A stretch of 64,000 bases of DNA. It comes from Fasciolopsis buskii (taxonomy: Eukaryota; Platyhelminthes; Trematoda; Plagiorchiida; Fasciolidae). The stretch covers positions 1 to 64,000 of the forward strand of contig LUCM01000735.1 of NCBI GenBank assembly GCA_008360955.1. Direction: 5' to 3'. Below the pieces are notes generated by a model, which was not told where the DNA came from, searched no databases, and saw only the letters and a program-made list of their open reading frames with translations. Position 1 is the stretch's first letter. The number at the start of each line of letters is the position of its first letter. Below, one piece after another: positions 23,890 through 36,469 of this stretch. Position numbers and translations under genes: made by a program.

Positions 23890-25985
23890 TGAGCAGAAAC
23901 TGTTCGAGGAACAGAGAACTCCGACGAGTAACAATGTAGATCAGTCGTGAGATCAAATAAAGCAAGCGCTGCATTTAGCAGCGGATTTCGCCTGTGATCC
24001 TAGGTTTGGCGTCCATCAAAGACGTTGGATCTCGCAAGGATCGCTGGGCCTAATGGAGCTAAAACGCCAGTTCCATAACTGCAAGGAGTTAGGTTAGATT
24101 TCTGGGCAGCTGCAGCGTCATTTGATGATAAGCCTTAAAAATGACCGCAAGTCTTAAGAATGACCGCGAAAACTGGTGGGTTAAGATAACAGAAGAGATG
24201 GATGCAGCGGCCGCTTTCAGTAACATTCAAAGACTGTTTAAGCTTAATACGCGACACTAGTGGGCGGCGAACTTCGGTTAGTGAAGTCGTGTGTGACAGA
24301 AGTGGGGAGCTTATTCATCCTAGACACTAAAGACTCAAATTTTGAATTGCATACTTCGAAAAGCAGTACAGTTGGCCGCAAGCTAATGTAGTTACTCCGC
24401 TCTCTGCAGTTACAAATCCTTGTGGTATGTCACTTGACCGGCAAACGAAAGTGGAAGTAGAGTCGAATACTCGACTTCTGAACATAGGAAAAGCAGCCGA
24501 TTCCGGTGAAATTCCTCTAGTTCTTTTCAAACTGGGCAGAGAAACCTTGTCAAAAGCTCTTACCTGTTTGGTTTGTGATATGTGCAACGAGGAACGTATT
24601 CGGTTGTCGTAGGGCGAATCACTGGTTGTACCCATCATCACGAGGAGCATATGGAGTGACTGTGGTAATCATCGTGGGGTTCGTTTAATTCCGATAGTTG
24701 CTAAAGTGTCAGCATCGATAATGTTGTGCTGTTTGCTCTAGACTCAGTGGACCGAACAGCGTTATTCAAGACATTCCATCGGAAGGGTATTCCAGGGACG
24801 TTTGCCAGTCTACTTCGAACATGGTACTCGTATACTAGCGGTACGGTGAGGGTATACGGTGAACTATCAAGTTCATTCGGAATAACTACCAGTGTTCTAC
24901 AATGGTGTTCCATTTCCCCATTCTTGTTCAACTTCTTCATGGATGAGGTGACAAAAGATGCTTCCGTGGTCTCCCGGATTTAGGAATCGAATTGGAACTT
25001 GGTGAGAAGCTTCGTGATCTAGATTACGCGGGTGACGTCGTGTGCTTGCTCGAATCCGTGGACCATACATAACGTGCACTAGACGGACTCCCGACATCGG
25101 TCGCTCGGTCCGGCATGTGCTTTGCACCTTCAAAGTGCAAAGCGCCGAGCTTAAATGTAAATGGAGAGGAATTGACGACTGGGGCCGGTTCACCTACTTT
25201 GGTAGCTGTGTATCGAACGATGGTGGCAAGGAAATGCAGGTGAACACGCTCATATCCAAGGCTCGAGCAACGTAGGTTGGACTGGTGCATTTGTGGCGTC
25301 TTGCCGATATTTCACTGAGATTGAAAGGCTGTGTGTATTGCGCCGCTGCGCGCTCAGTTCTGTTGTACGGTTGCGAGACATGGAATACTCGTGTGGGCGA
25401 TGTTCGTCCGTTAGAGGTTTTCGACCCCCGATATCTACGTAGTATGGCTAGGATTGGATGAAGTGACCGGCTGAGTAACATAGAGGTTAGGAATCTGGTA
25501 TTGAGAGCCATTTCTGAGAATAGCTTGTTGCATCGTGTGAAACTTAGTAGACTACGCTGATTGAGTCACGTGTTGCGTATGACGAACACTCGTCTACCAT
25601 ACCGTGCCCTATTGTGTGTTCCTCTCAAGGAATGGAAGAACCTATCTGGAGGTCAACAGATGACGTGGCAACGTGAAATGAGAAAATGTACAGCGAACTT
25701 AGGTAAGATAGATGTCTGACGCCTTCGTGGTTGGGGTCCGAAAGACCAGTCAACTAGGTGGCTGGAGACATCGAGGGATATGGCAAAGATTCAAGAACAC
25801 TGGAGTTCGTGTCATTTTATATTGACTCAGAATGATTGGGGGAGTGCGTTTGTACAGTTAGACTGTGTTCCGTGTGCGGAGGCTTTATCATCTCTTCGCA
25901 GATGTATGGGTCCACTCCTTCTTCCTTTTGCATATTCACTGTTTTATAGAAAAATGTAGCTCTAAGAAAAACAGGTAGCAATCAT
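23890..25985 (+). mobile_element. 5'-truncated, inactive LINE (RTE-like non-LTR retrotransposon)
   Basis: Scattered over several frames is a recognisable reverse transcriptase and C-terminal region. A pre-RT linker (EEMDAAAAFSNIQRLFKL) lies at about 24195-24250. RT palm motifs follow: LDSVDRTALFKTF from 24738 and SISPFLFNFFMDEV at 24909-24950. The catalytic box reads DYAGDVV, with YAGD at 25025-25036. Next are YFGSCVSNDGG near 25195, LLYGCETW at 25361-25384, HVLRM near 25567 and GWGPKD at 25729-25746. The YADD box has lost its first aspartate (YAGD), and several in-frame stops and frameshifts interrupt the frame, so it cannot be active. No apurinic endonuclease domain is recognisable at the 5' end. 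The 3' end is ill defined, near a T-rich stretch ending about 25985. Clade RTE-like is inferred from motif order. Confidence 0.85.
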
Positions 25986-25999
25986 TTGGGTTTGCCTTG

Positions 26000-26777
26000 T
26001 TATTTAACGCTGAACGATTGTGTTGCGGCTTCCCCATTCGTTCGAATTTCTGCAGATGTAATTCATCAATTTTTAAAGAAAATAGCTGAAGTGAGACCAT
26101 GTCAGTCGAAGATTACACTGATGATTCCGGACTCCATGAACCGTTCAGGCGGTGGATGGAGGACCGTTAGCATTCATGCACATAAGAATCCTCGAAATCA
26201 GCATTCATGCTTTGTCCAGTCCGTGTGCATGCAATTGGCATATGGTCATATTCAAGCCGTCTACGTGTACTCATAATTCCACTGCGCTTTCCATGTTAGG
26301 CAAATTCGCCGGTTTTGTGTCCGGTCCGTCATATGCTAAGTTGTTTGGCCAACCGTGTCAGCGGATAGAGATAGACAAAATTTTCAATCTTAAATGCGGG
26401 AGATCACCATGTTAGCTGACAAGTCCGGGCATTCCGTCTCTTATTTGTGCCTTGTATACTTGATGTTATCCAGTGCCCATCGAAAGTACTCTCCAGAATG
26501 ACGACTTCAAATTGCGTATTCCAGAAATTCGACTTCCAAAGCTGAAATGTGCTAAAATCTTGCTATGTTGTTCTCCACAGTACTATTAGTATTTCTGATA
26601 CTACTGCCACTAATTCGCTAACGGGAGTGCACAGTCGCGAAATCCAATCTATTGGTTGTAACAAATGGTTGTATGATTTCATCGGAACCTTTCGGACAGT
26701 ATTTCATTGAATGCTCTGAGAAGAAAAAGCAATAAATCCACGTCGTTTCGATCTATTCTTGCGAAAGGGTTCAGGAT
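26000..26777. other. No gene seen
   Basis: Overlapping plus-strand frames of 87-96 codons (25986-26415) lack splice or domain support. Confidence 0.35.
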
Positions 26778-26914
26778 TTAGATGTTACTCTGAGATGCGT
26801 TGCCACTTCCTGAAACACAGTCATTTGTTAGGTTTTTCTTTTGCCGAAACGTAGGTAGCTTACGAAATCTACACATTGAAGTCACGGCAGCCAAGACGGA
26901 TATCGTGATTTTAC

Positions 26915-27137
26915 CTCTGTCATCACATATTCTCGTTTCCACTGGGATGTAAAGGTTGACCGGCCTCCGAAACCTTGACATTTTTGTCTTCGATAGAAAA
27001 ATCACTCTTCTCACAGCAAATGCATTGGACGTCATATTGGCAAAAATCGTTTCACTTTCTAAAACTGTCAGTTCTATTCCCTTTCTACCTCCCCCCACTG
27101 GATGTACAGTGTCGTACACTGTTCTCAGTTGGGGGTC
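26915..27137 (-). CDS. Candidate exon, beta-rich protein of unknown family
   Basis: On the minus strand an acceptor (GCTTTTGTGTTTGTGTCAAAAG) opens a frame of 74 codons ending at CAGAG|GTAAAATC (phase 0 in, phase 1 out). If that donor is not used, the frame runs to a stop at 26778. It lies in a minus-strand frame of 199 codons, the longest in the window and unlikely but not impossible by chance. The sequence has an N-glycosylation motif (NMT) and alternating hydrophobic residues (PVNLYIPVETRICDD). That last stretch resembles VNFCLPFVEMPGGLS in the 58.0 kb candidate and NINIRVPLAGFQINC in the 55.1 kb candidate. No known domain recognised. Confidence 0.35.
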
Positions 27138-28112
27138 CTTTTGACACAAACACAAAAGCAGCCTAACTTGAATCGAAGCTTGATTTCGCGTATCCGATTC
27201 GATACATTGCGACGTGAATTGGACCGAGAGTTCATTATTTTTCCTTTCGGAATAAGTTTCTAAAGCCTGGGGATGATCGGCCTTATTCCGTTCGCTACTT
27301 CCTAGTGAAACGTACCCGGAAGTTTCGGGATTTGGTGAACACTCGTTGTTACATTGTTTACGAATGATGCGAAACAAATCGCGGTTCAGTTATTCGAAGA
27401 CGAGAAAATTGCGGCAACTAGCAATGCATTCCCACAAGGGTTATGCAAAAAAGTCTGTCAATAAAAGGACCAAACAAATGATGAGGTACTTGGCATATAA
27501 ATTGCGAAACATCGGATAGTTAACAAGTCGGTGTGATGTGAGTAGAAATAAGTTCAAGTGAACAGAACAGAAATATCAACTTTTAGGAAAGCCGCTTCCT
27601 GGCGGCAAGATTTCCTCCCGATCATGATTGGCTGTTTCTCGATGTGCTGATATCATATCCCACAGTAAGGAGAATTTATTAAAGCAGCCTGATTTCAAAG
27701 TTGGAAATATTTACGTTAGCGCAGATTTAGGTCTGCATGTATTCATAGTAGTAATGTCAGCTAATGTCAGCCAGAATTAAGAAATATTAATTCTGTGGAT
27801 GTCAACATCGTAATGTGGATGGTGACATGGACGATTCGGGTACCGATAATGAAGACAGTGATGATAAACGTGGGATGAATTATTGCTTGGATGGATATTT
27901 AGATCATGATTTGAATGATCCGCGGAAAAACACAAAAGGCGGACATTTTAAAAGAAACGGAAAATCTATTCTATGCTAGTCATTTCTTGAACATATTTTG
28001 AGATCTATGCTGAAATGCATTTGTTGACAGTCTAAATCATGTTTACATAAATATATATACACTATATATACATAAACGCAGTAAGTAGTATTTGGATGAA
28101 TGAACAAAACTT
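27138..28112. other. No gene seen; aspartate-codon-rich patch
   Basis: Between about 27810 and 27930 the plus strand is rich in GAT/GAC triplets and reads DGDMDDSGTDNEDSDD in one frame. This could be an eroded GAT repeat or part of an acidic exon. No clear acceptor or donor brackets it. TA tracts lie at 28046-28075. Confidence 0.3.
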
Positions 28113-28400
28113 GCCCGGGAGCACACAACCGGTTTCGCGGTTATTATCGCTCGTCAGGTATGCGTACCCGGTGCACTGTTGTCCAAACATCCACATACTT
28201 GTACACTTGTACTCTGATTCGTTGATAGTGTATATTCTGGGGCATTCTGACCTCTTTCCTAAGGTTGGCTCAGCCCAACTGATAAAGAATTATCAACGAA
28301 TTCCAGTTGTGGTTCTTCTGTGGACTCTTCGACGAAGAGCTTCCATGCACACTCCTGATGCTACAGATGCGATTCTGTTAAGATATATATATATCTATAT
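28113..28400 (+). repeat. Dispersed repeat 'R1', copy a
   Basis: Starts near GGGAGCACACAACCGGTTTC and shares a run of matching blocks with 56510-56715 (same strand) and 52370-52500 (opposite strand). One block includes CGCTCGTCAGGTATGCG. Not recognised as a named element; no terminal repeats or target duplications identified. Confidence 0.65.
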
Positions 28401-28453
28401 TTAAGTCACCATCGAAATATATAATATATATATATATCTATATACATAAATAA
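28381..28453. repeat. TA-rich simple sequence
   Basis: Two short TA/ATATATC tracts separated by about 25 bases, directly after repeat R1 copy a. They may be the eroded tail of that element. Confidence 0.6.
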
Positions 28454-29980
28454 GGTCGATTTTGGTGCTTCCACATGATGCAGCAGAACGAGCCAAGTCT
28501 GACGAACTACAGTTGCATATTCATATGACTCGTACAGGTTCATGAAACAGTCGGGTTGAAGTATCGATAAGCAATCGAGCAGCAAATGTCATTCTTGATT
28601 TTATCAGATTCCACCCAAAACAAGTTACGTAATCTGGGATCAGATGCGACACCTAGATTTGCGAATTCTGTAAGTAGTTCACTGCACACTATGCGTTTGA
28701 TTATCGGGAACTGGATTTTCATTCGAAATAATCCGAGGGTGAGAGAATCAACATGCCACCCCCATCTATCCGACGTTGACGTTGTCCGCGTTATCACCAC
28801 CAACGAAATAAGTGCTCCCCAATCTTTTCAGTCCGGTATTAGATTGTTAGACCGCCCCAAGAATGTTATGCAGCGACATCACATCAAACGGGAGATAATA
28901 AACTCCTTTTAGCACATTAATGAGCTATCTGGTCCAATGAGCGAGATTTTTCTAGCGACTGACCAACAAATCAGATTGTAGGTCTGTGACTCATTTTGCG
29001 GCACAGCAATGTTTCGGCCAATAATCGGCCGTAGCTCACTTGGATGTATTAGTGTCGGTGACCGTAACAATAGTAATTACAGTAACAGTGGTACTAACAT
29101 CAGCAGTCGTAGTGCTGGTTGTATTAGTATTAAAAGTAGTAGTAGTAGTAGCAGTAGCAGTAACATGGAATTGACAAAAATTGTCAAGTATGCTTTAACC
29201 ATGATGCACTTAAGCCAGGGCATAAGCGCGTTATTGAGACGAGCATGAATCCAGTTACTACGGTGAGAAAAATGATAGTGCAGCTGTGACGCAATGTATC
29301 AAATTCATGTTTTTCTAAGTCAATTTAATTGCATTGTTTGTTTACTCAAATCCTATCCTCGCGAAGCACACTTCCCGTTGCATACAGCCCAGATCAGATG
29401 CTCCTTTTTAGTGATAGTCACTCATTTTGGAATCCGAACTAGGTGATTCGTTCTAATCTGTACATTCGGTCATCCGACTTAAGCTTCAGAATTTTTTACC
29501 ATGTTTATTCGATTATCTTCTGCAATGGAAAAGTCGACTACAATGCAAATTATTTATCAATTTTATTTCAAATCTTATATCGAATCCTTTTGTGCTCTCA
29601 TGAATTAATTCGATTTGAAAAGCTAAAATTAAATTATCAGGCAAATATCAACATTCGCGTATGTCTCCACGAGCAGTGATTTGAAACAAGTTGATTTCGA
29701 ACACCAGGTTAAGCTAGTCATTGGAAAAACTGTCTCCGTGGTTTGGTAAGCGACGAAATTAACCGAAGAAAATGAATAAATAGCAAAAGATCATTTTTTC
29801 GTGTGACTTTACTTAATGAAAAAACTCAGTGATTTATATTGTTTCTGAAAAAAGAGGATATTGACAATCAGATTAATACAAAAGAAGCGATAGAAGCGAA
29901 TTTTCCCTGTGCAATCTCACCAGTTAGTCAGAATGTGGAGAGATTGGTTGGTTCCTCACTGGAAAGTTTTGATTTATTAG
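28454..29980. other. No gene seen
   Basis: Includes a plus-strand AGT-type triplet tract at 29060-29165, purest at 29135-29162. A frame across it encodes runs of serine, which is a product of the repeat. Confidence 0.4.
29060..29165 (+). repeat. Imperfect (AGT)n tract
   Basis: A gradient from degenerate AGTAACAGTGGTACT-type sequence into AGTAGTAGTAGTAGCAGTAG. Same composition as the TAG array at the window start. Confidence 0.75.
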
Positions 29981-30090
29981 GCCTCGGACCCCAAAGTGGC
30001 TCTTTTCGGCAAACGTAAACAAAAAGAAGGTAGTTAGAAGATCCTCCGGGCACTGCAAAGCTGTACCCGATTTGACATGTGGAATTCTGG
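29981..30090 (+). CDS. Candidate exon, unknown basic protein segment
   Basis: A T-rich acceptor (AGTTTTGATTTATTAG) opens a plus-strand frame (phase 2) that stays open to 30455. A possible donor is ATTCTG|GTCAGC at 30090; an earlier one is AGAAG|GTAGTT. Upstream of the donor the protein is PRTPKWLFSANVNKKKVVRR, then SSGHCKAVPDLTCGIL. Downstream, the open frame continues with a beta-like run (FVQFDLGKRSDPCFVRM). No domain recognised; end uncertain. Confidence 0.28.
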
Positions 30091-31347
30091 TCAGCGTGTG
30101 TCGTGGTCTGGATTATGTGCCTGCTGTTAGTGAACCAGGACAGTTTGTGCAGTTCGACCTCGGGAAGCGGTCTGATCCTTGCTTTGTTCGAATGTCACAA
30201 TCGGGGGATTTGATCATTGTGATAAATGCATTAGGGAGTCAAATGTTACCGTTTACTGCACCCTGTTCTCCGATTAGCTTTACATTTATTCTACCAGCTT
30301 CCGTTGAACTCATGCGTCATGCAACCTTATGCATATGGATTAACAACATGTGCACCATGTATATGAATTCACATTCCATTGGCACACATGTGTCCTCGAA
30401 AGTACCAAGATCTTGCGGCTTGTGGCATATAAAACAAAAATGCAGCTTTGTCTGATACGAAACGTAAACTGTTTGATTGATCCCAATCAGTAGTTTTCCG
30501 TTGCCGAAGTTTCAAGACTGATTGAAGGCTTGGTAGTTTTGAAAAGGGACAAGAATACACGGCGCATTTGTTAAAATTTTTGGAATACATGATAGATAAA
30601 TCACACTAGTTTAGTCTACCTAAAGACTAAAACCAATTAATGAATGCTAACTATCCCATTTGAAAGTAGATGACGATGCAAGTCCAGCAGGCAAACCCAA
30701 GCTTAGCCAATGCACCGGTGAATGAACTGTCGGAAAGCACCGATCAAGGTCACAAACTGTGTTAAAATTGAATTTACACTAAATGCTTAGTGACTAGTTC
30801 GATCCCGCCGCAGGGGTGTTTACTTTTGGATACCGAACTCTCCATAATGATACACCATCGTTTGCTACATCCAATTCTCCGAGTCAACTCGAAATTCATT
30901 TTCACGTTCGCGAACGGTTAATTTAAACGGTAAGCAATGCGTGGAATGTCAACCATTTGCAATATGACTGATTGCCAGCCAGTTATTCATCTCCAAAACG
31001 TATACGGCTAGTAGTTCCAGTTGAATATTTTTGCCGATGCCAAGGCAGCCTTCAACTATTTGTTGTTCTTGCTGATAATCCAATAGGTTAACATATTTTA
31101 CTGAAACCACTGTCAGCTTGAAAGTACTTGTACTATTTTTATGAACTCTGTTTCGAACGGCGAGAAAGTTAAGATTACGACAGTCAGTAACAACGATGTA
31201 GATTCTGCTTGCAGTCAGTTACATCAAAACACCATATAACACTACGTTTGCAGCCATTTTTTAGTCACTTGCTACTACTTTTACTATTATGCTACTAGTA
31301 TACAAAAGACAACCAAATGAAAAATTCCTCATCCATTTACCCACCAG

Positions 31348-31465
31348 GGCTTATATTTGCACTAAGGTCGTATTGTGACCCATTTCCCGTAGTTGCATAT
31401 GGAGCCCTGGGTTTTGGAGCATTTTGTCTCACCCATATTTCAACAAGATTGACGTTTCCATTCTG
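31348..31465 (+). CDS. Candidate internal exon with a transmembrane-like segment
   Basis: The acceptor CATTTACCCACCAG and donor TTCTG|GTAAGC are both strong. The 118 bases are open in one frame only (phase 1 in, phase 2 out). The 38 codons include FPVVAYGALGFGAFCLTH, a glycine-rich hydrophobic stretch that fits a membrane helix of a multi-pass protein. Family not identified. Best plus-strand exon after the one at 9.4 kb. Confidence 0.42.
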
Positions 31466-34400
31466 GTAAGCATATGACATTCTTATTTTTTGATGTTGAA
31501 CTTGAAAGATTTACCCCTATCCTGTATCTTGTCTTATTTTATTATGTAAACCATCGGCCTAGTTCGCATCTTTCATGGGTCATTTCGGCCACGCTGAACG
31601 CATTTGTTTTGCCGCTATGCAAGAAATGTTACTTGACTGATCAAACCAGGCCTGAATAATTGTGCTGTGATTTGATTCACTTCGACAAGAATTTGTCCCT
31701 GATGTCTGTCCTTGTTCAATGGTTCACGCGGATGCAGAACAGAGTAGAGGCTATTTGTTCGTGTTCTTCGCCGCGAAGTACTTGACACATCGTTGGAAGT
31801 GTCTTTCATTCGGATTTCATTACTGTTAAATCGTACGGTTGCCTACGTTCATGTTCACTTACCTGTTGACTGGGATTGTTTTGAGGTATGCCTTGATTAA
31901 AGCCTCTCCCCATTTGTAACATGGAAAACTTCCATAACTCTCAAGTTTGGTCTGGGCAATACAACCTTTATGAGCCTTTTGCATGTCTATATGTCTACAA
32001 TAATATCAGTATTACAAAATATTTTATTACTACTACGAAAAACTAGAGTTCTAACTCTGGTTCGTGTTACTCCAGCACCTCTTCTTCACTGTTGATGATG
32101 AAGACTTCTCATCGAACAGTCTACAAGGACTTTTTTAAGTAATCAGTCACATTTATCTGATACCTTTGATATCTGAGCTGAGGGAATATTTTTCATCATT
32201 CATTATTCATCCGAAACATGGATTTTTGGCCGGCGCTTGCGAACTAATCGAGCACATTGTTTGTCGTGGCAATGTAGTGCGTGTTGCTCTAGTGACACTC
32301 CCATCAGACTCGTTACTTAGATGTAAAATAAACAAACTGATCAGGCTTTGCCTAATGAGAAAATGTCAGCAACGGTTTCTATTGTTTCACTCTCCGAATG
32401 CTGCTTCACAAATCGATTTCAAACTGAGTAGAGTTGTGCAACACATTTTTATACATTCCTGCGAAGTTAATGAGTTTTCGCTTATGGTCCGGTATCAATT
32501 TATTGTGGGAATGTCGGTATTAAGATAAGTGGGCGAGACACGATGACATCGAATTTGCGGAGTTCAGTAATAACAATGCCCTTTGATCTTTTTACTCTGG
32601 CAAGCTGGACCTGAGTTCAATGCATCTAATCAACTCCACTGTCCAACTTTTCTGTCCGAAATATCCGGAAGTCCGTTCTTCGGTTCGGCGTTGTGTAATC
32701 CACTTTAATGTTCTCTCTTGTCAGTTGGTACGTGTTGGGAGATGTCACAGAAATTCACAAACAAACATGAATGGGCTCAGTAAATGTGCATGTGGGAAAC
32801 ACAACCGCAACAGGTAAGTCTTGCATGTAAACATCCAAGTTGTCCTAGCACTGACAGTGTTGGTAATTCTTGCATCGAATGATCGATGGCAAAGATAAGC
32901 ATGGATCGCACGGAGCTTATGCGGATCGCAATGCAGACTCGATGTTTATGAAGACTGGGACAGTTAAAAAGGGTTTGTTTGTGATTCACAGGGTGAACTG
33001 AAACTACCCTGACAGAATTCTGTTACCAGGCCCATCTCCAGTTTGTGCACGGGAAGACAGCCAACAGGACGGTGATCAGCCTTGAATGATTTCTATCCAT
33101 CTCGTCAATTAAGCTCTTGAGAATAGCAAAGGGGAGCGTCGAAGGCAAGATGAGTTTTTACGTGGTAAACCTTCTCCCCAAAAATAGAGCAAGAGGCACT
33201 AGTGACACTGAGACTTTGTCACTGTGACGTGTCAATAAAGTGAATCAAGGTTCCCTATATCCTAGGGCGACACTTTACTCCAACATATGGAAACGAGCAA
33301 AACTTCTTTCTCCTTCCAGTGTGTCCAGTAGGATTACGAGTGCCGGATCAGTGATCTGGAACGACCGGATGAGCACGGTCCAAAAGGCCAGTCGGTTTAC
33401 AAACTGCTATCTTCGATTTGCTGCTTTGGAGGTTAGGTCTCCCAACCGAATAGTCGAAGCTAGATTACCTAGGAAAACCCTTAATTCAGCCTCGGCGATT
33501 GGATGAAATTACAGGCACAGAAGAGCCATGGATCACAGTGGCATGACGAAGCTTACATGTTCGATGGACCGTACACAATGTGTGTATTTCTTTTAGTTTT
33601 CCATCCTACTCGTATTCGCTTGGTTTCAATGAAACTATAGTCGTAAAAAGGCTTGCGCAATGGGAGTTCATCACTGAAGCTAGGACTAATGGCGGAAGCC
33701 AAATGTGGGTTTCATTTCCTTGGTGTACATGAGATGCCTCCAACATCTTGCAAAGGAATCTCACTAGTTACCTGTGGTTATACTTTCCTGCATTCCAAAG
33801 TAAACGGGGATCTCTGGCTATATGGCGGAGGGATTTTCCATGAAAAATTCGTATAAGCTCTGGTCCGATTCCAGTTCGATGCTCACTGAATATGTACCAC
33901 GGCAGATAATTCCAGTTAGAGGACATACCAGTCACTCAAACCTTACGATATTTTCATTAACTAGATAGATGCTTTGTCCGCGTGCGAGAGTTGTGACCAG
34001 TTCGTCTTCGATGCTATTCCGGCTCGTATAAGTCGGCTTTCACTAGCGGAGAATCTTATGGTTAAGAGCAAATGATGGCGCCTCTGGTGTTTTCCACCAG
34101 GTGTTTTTGCATCAGGGGTGAAAATCTGCTGAAAACCGACCGCGAATGAAAAGAATACCATTATCATCATCATCACCATCATCATCATTATCATCGTTCA
34201 GCGTTAAAGAACAAGGCAAGCCTCACTGACCGCTGCCTTTCCCCAGAGTTACACGTTTATATAAAAAGAGTGAATATCCAACGGGAACAGGGAGTGGACC
34301 TACACAGGCGGGAAAAGCTAAGATGCTGCCGCAACCATCACACGAAACACAGTCTAACTGTACAAACGCCCGTGTTTTCAATCATTCTGATTCGATAGAA

Positions 34401-34609
34401 AATGACAGCACGATCGCCACTGAAAAGAATACCAAACGAATTTGGTAATGGGTGTTTATACTTACTATGCGGGAACCAAACGGAAGCATACGAAAGACTG
34501 TCCACAAATAATCAACGACGACCGACCGTACATTCAGTTTCAAAAGTCTTTCAGAGAGCTGTGCGTGCCATGTTCCATCGGACTGATACAACACAGTAAA
34601 TAGTGCACA
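31466..34609. other. Intronic or intergenic DNA
   Basis: Plus-strand frames of 88-120 codons (32166-32528, 33240-33506) have no supported boundaries. An ATC/ATT triplet tract is at 34157-34196. Nothing else recognised. Confidence 0.35.
34157..34196. repeat. (ATC)n imperfect microsatellite
   Basis: Alternating ATC, ACC and ATT triplets. Confidence 0.85.
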
Positions 34610-34960
34610 CGGAAGCCAGAGCAATCTAGGTTGTTAACGTTACTTGAGGCTAACGGATATCATCGCCTGTGCTCGCAAAAAAGAGAGAACAAATATCAAA
34701 AAGACCAAATCGATTCATACATAGGGTGGGGGTATCCGAATCAGTTGAGTGGTTTCTACGTCCAATGATTATCACAAGTGCCCACAAACAGACTGGTACC
34801 GTACTAAATGGACTAGATCGCGTCGACCAGCGCGACCAACCAGGAGTACTTTATGCCATCCAGTGCGTCGGATGCATCTCCAAATGACTGATCGTGGTCG
34901 ACGGTGGATGTGTCCGACACTGAACGCCTCTCGAAATGCTCCCAGCTGACCGGCGTCTCA
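34610..34960 (+). mobile_element. Decayed Penelope-like element fragment (RT end to GIY-YIG start)
   Basis: The frame RKPEQSRLLTLLEANGYHR (34610-34666) matches the Penelope signature in which an LxxNGYP motif follows the reverse transcriptase. After a one-base frameshift in an A run comes VGVSESVEWFLRP, then SAHKQTGTV. In Penelope elements a GVSExxxRxLRPxxI-type segment followed by AHKPTxxL leads into the GIY-YIG endonuclease. The endonuclease start is seen as GVLYAIQCVGC at 34843-34875. The frame then breaks, and only weak echoes (ASQIAS near 34945) follow. No catalytic domain is intact. Identification is by motif order and spacing. Confidence 0.55.
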
Positions 34961-36427
34961 AATAGCCTCTGCTGAAGATTTCCTGTGCACTGCCTTCTCG
35001 TGGTGGTGTTTCTGTTAGAGTGCCAGGAAGAAGGAAAATGCCTGGCGCCCTCAAACGGGTTGACTGATAATTAATAATTGGCCTAGAGAAGTTGGCAGGA
35101 CCCTGATTCCAAACCAAGCACAGTCGGTGTACGAAGCACATGGCTGATTGCTCATCGGCATCCGTAGCGAAGGCGTGCACTGGGCATCCACAATTTCTAG
35201 CCCTATCAGAGGGGCGTATGAACTGAACAATCAATCACCGGCCCCCAATAGGTTACGTGACCCTCAGATTGTCTTGCTATCTAGTGGGTTGGATTATTTG
35301 ATCAAAGGCTTGGGGTGGGATCCTCTTTGTTAACCCTCTATTTCGGGTAGGGCAAATGAGCAATGCCAATCCCACAGAGGAGTTATGGAGCCCGATAGAA
35401 AGCCGATGACATGGTGATTGTGAGTAGAAAAACTGCCACGTGTGATGAACTCTTCACATTGTTCATTTTCCTCTCCTCTTTCGCACTAATTATTTGCGGC
35501 CTTCGTCAGGATTTCGGTGGCAAACTATCTGCTTTTCAGATTTGTGCTATATATACCTGGAATCTGATGAACAGTATGCCGGTGAGCCAGGCAAACAATT
35601 ATGCGGACCTACGAAGGACTGACCCACATGCAGAGATATGGAAGTAATGTGCATAAGCAGACCAAGAAGTCAACGTCAACAGTGCAAAGGTAGTCAGCCG
35701 GACAAACAGAAAGATGGAGTCCATGATTCTCGACTTCCTCGATTCGAACAACTCGTTCAGTCGGCAGCGTCGAGAGTGATACACATTACACCATCACAAT
35801 AAGACCGACGATGCAGAACAGAGAGACAGGCGAACGGACAATGCACCAAAACAAACGGAATTTCCGACCCCATTCAATCACTCATTCAAGTGTGAAATGG
35901 ATTCTTAGTTTGAGTGGAAAGGTCATGGTAAACGTCATACCTCTGAGTACGGCTTCTAAGCTCCAAAAAAGGGTATACATATATATGCGCTATTATGTGC
36001 AGGTGCCGCTGATTGTGATGCATTGAGAAATTTCGTGTTAATATCGTCAAGGCTCCAGTACTCTCTAAATGTATTGAGGCATCAGCAAATATTATGAATT
36101 TGTTTACAGTTTCCATTTATTAAGTCTGTTTGTTGACCATAATTAGACCAGTCAAACATGAGTCACCTTGGTTGTCTAGACGAGCGCGTCTGAACATGAA
36201 AAATGCAACCTTTCCAAAGCATGTCATTTTCATAAACTTTTGTGGAACGGTCTTAGGACTTGCCTAGTTTAAATTCATAAATGAAAAAGAAATTGCTTGT
36301 CCAAAAAACGTACTTATTTTATCAAGTATTTCATCCAACGTAATTATAGGCTGAAGATAATTAATTCCTAACTGGGGTTCATAATGAAATGTGATGACTG
36401 AATGCTCCTTCCTCCAATCCTGTCCCA

Positions 36428-36428
<1 letters not shown>

Positions 36429-36460
<32 letters not shown>

Positions 36461-36469
36461 CATTATTAT
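36429..36469. repeat. (TTA)n microsatellite
   Basis: About 13 ATT units with one interruption. Confidence 0.95.

Noticed and set aside
34851..35234. 127-codon minus-strand open frame
   Set aside because: Part of it is antisense to the Penelope-like fragment and its sequence is not protein-like.
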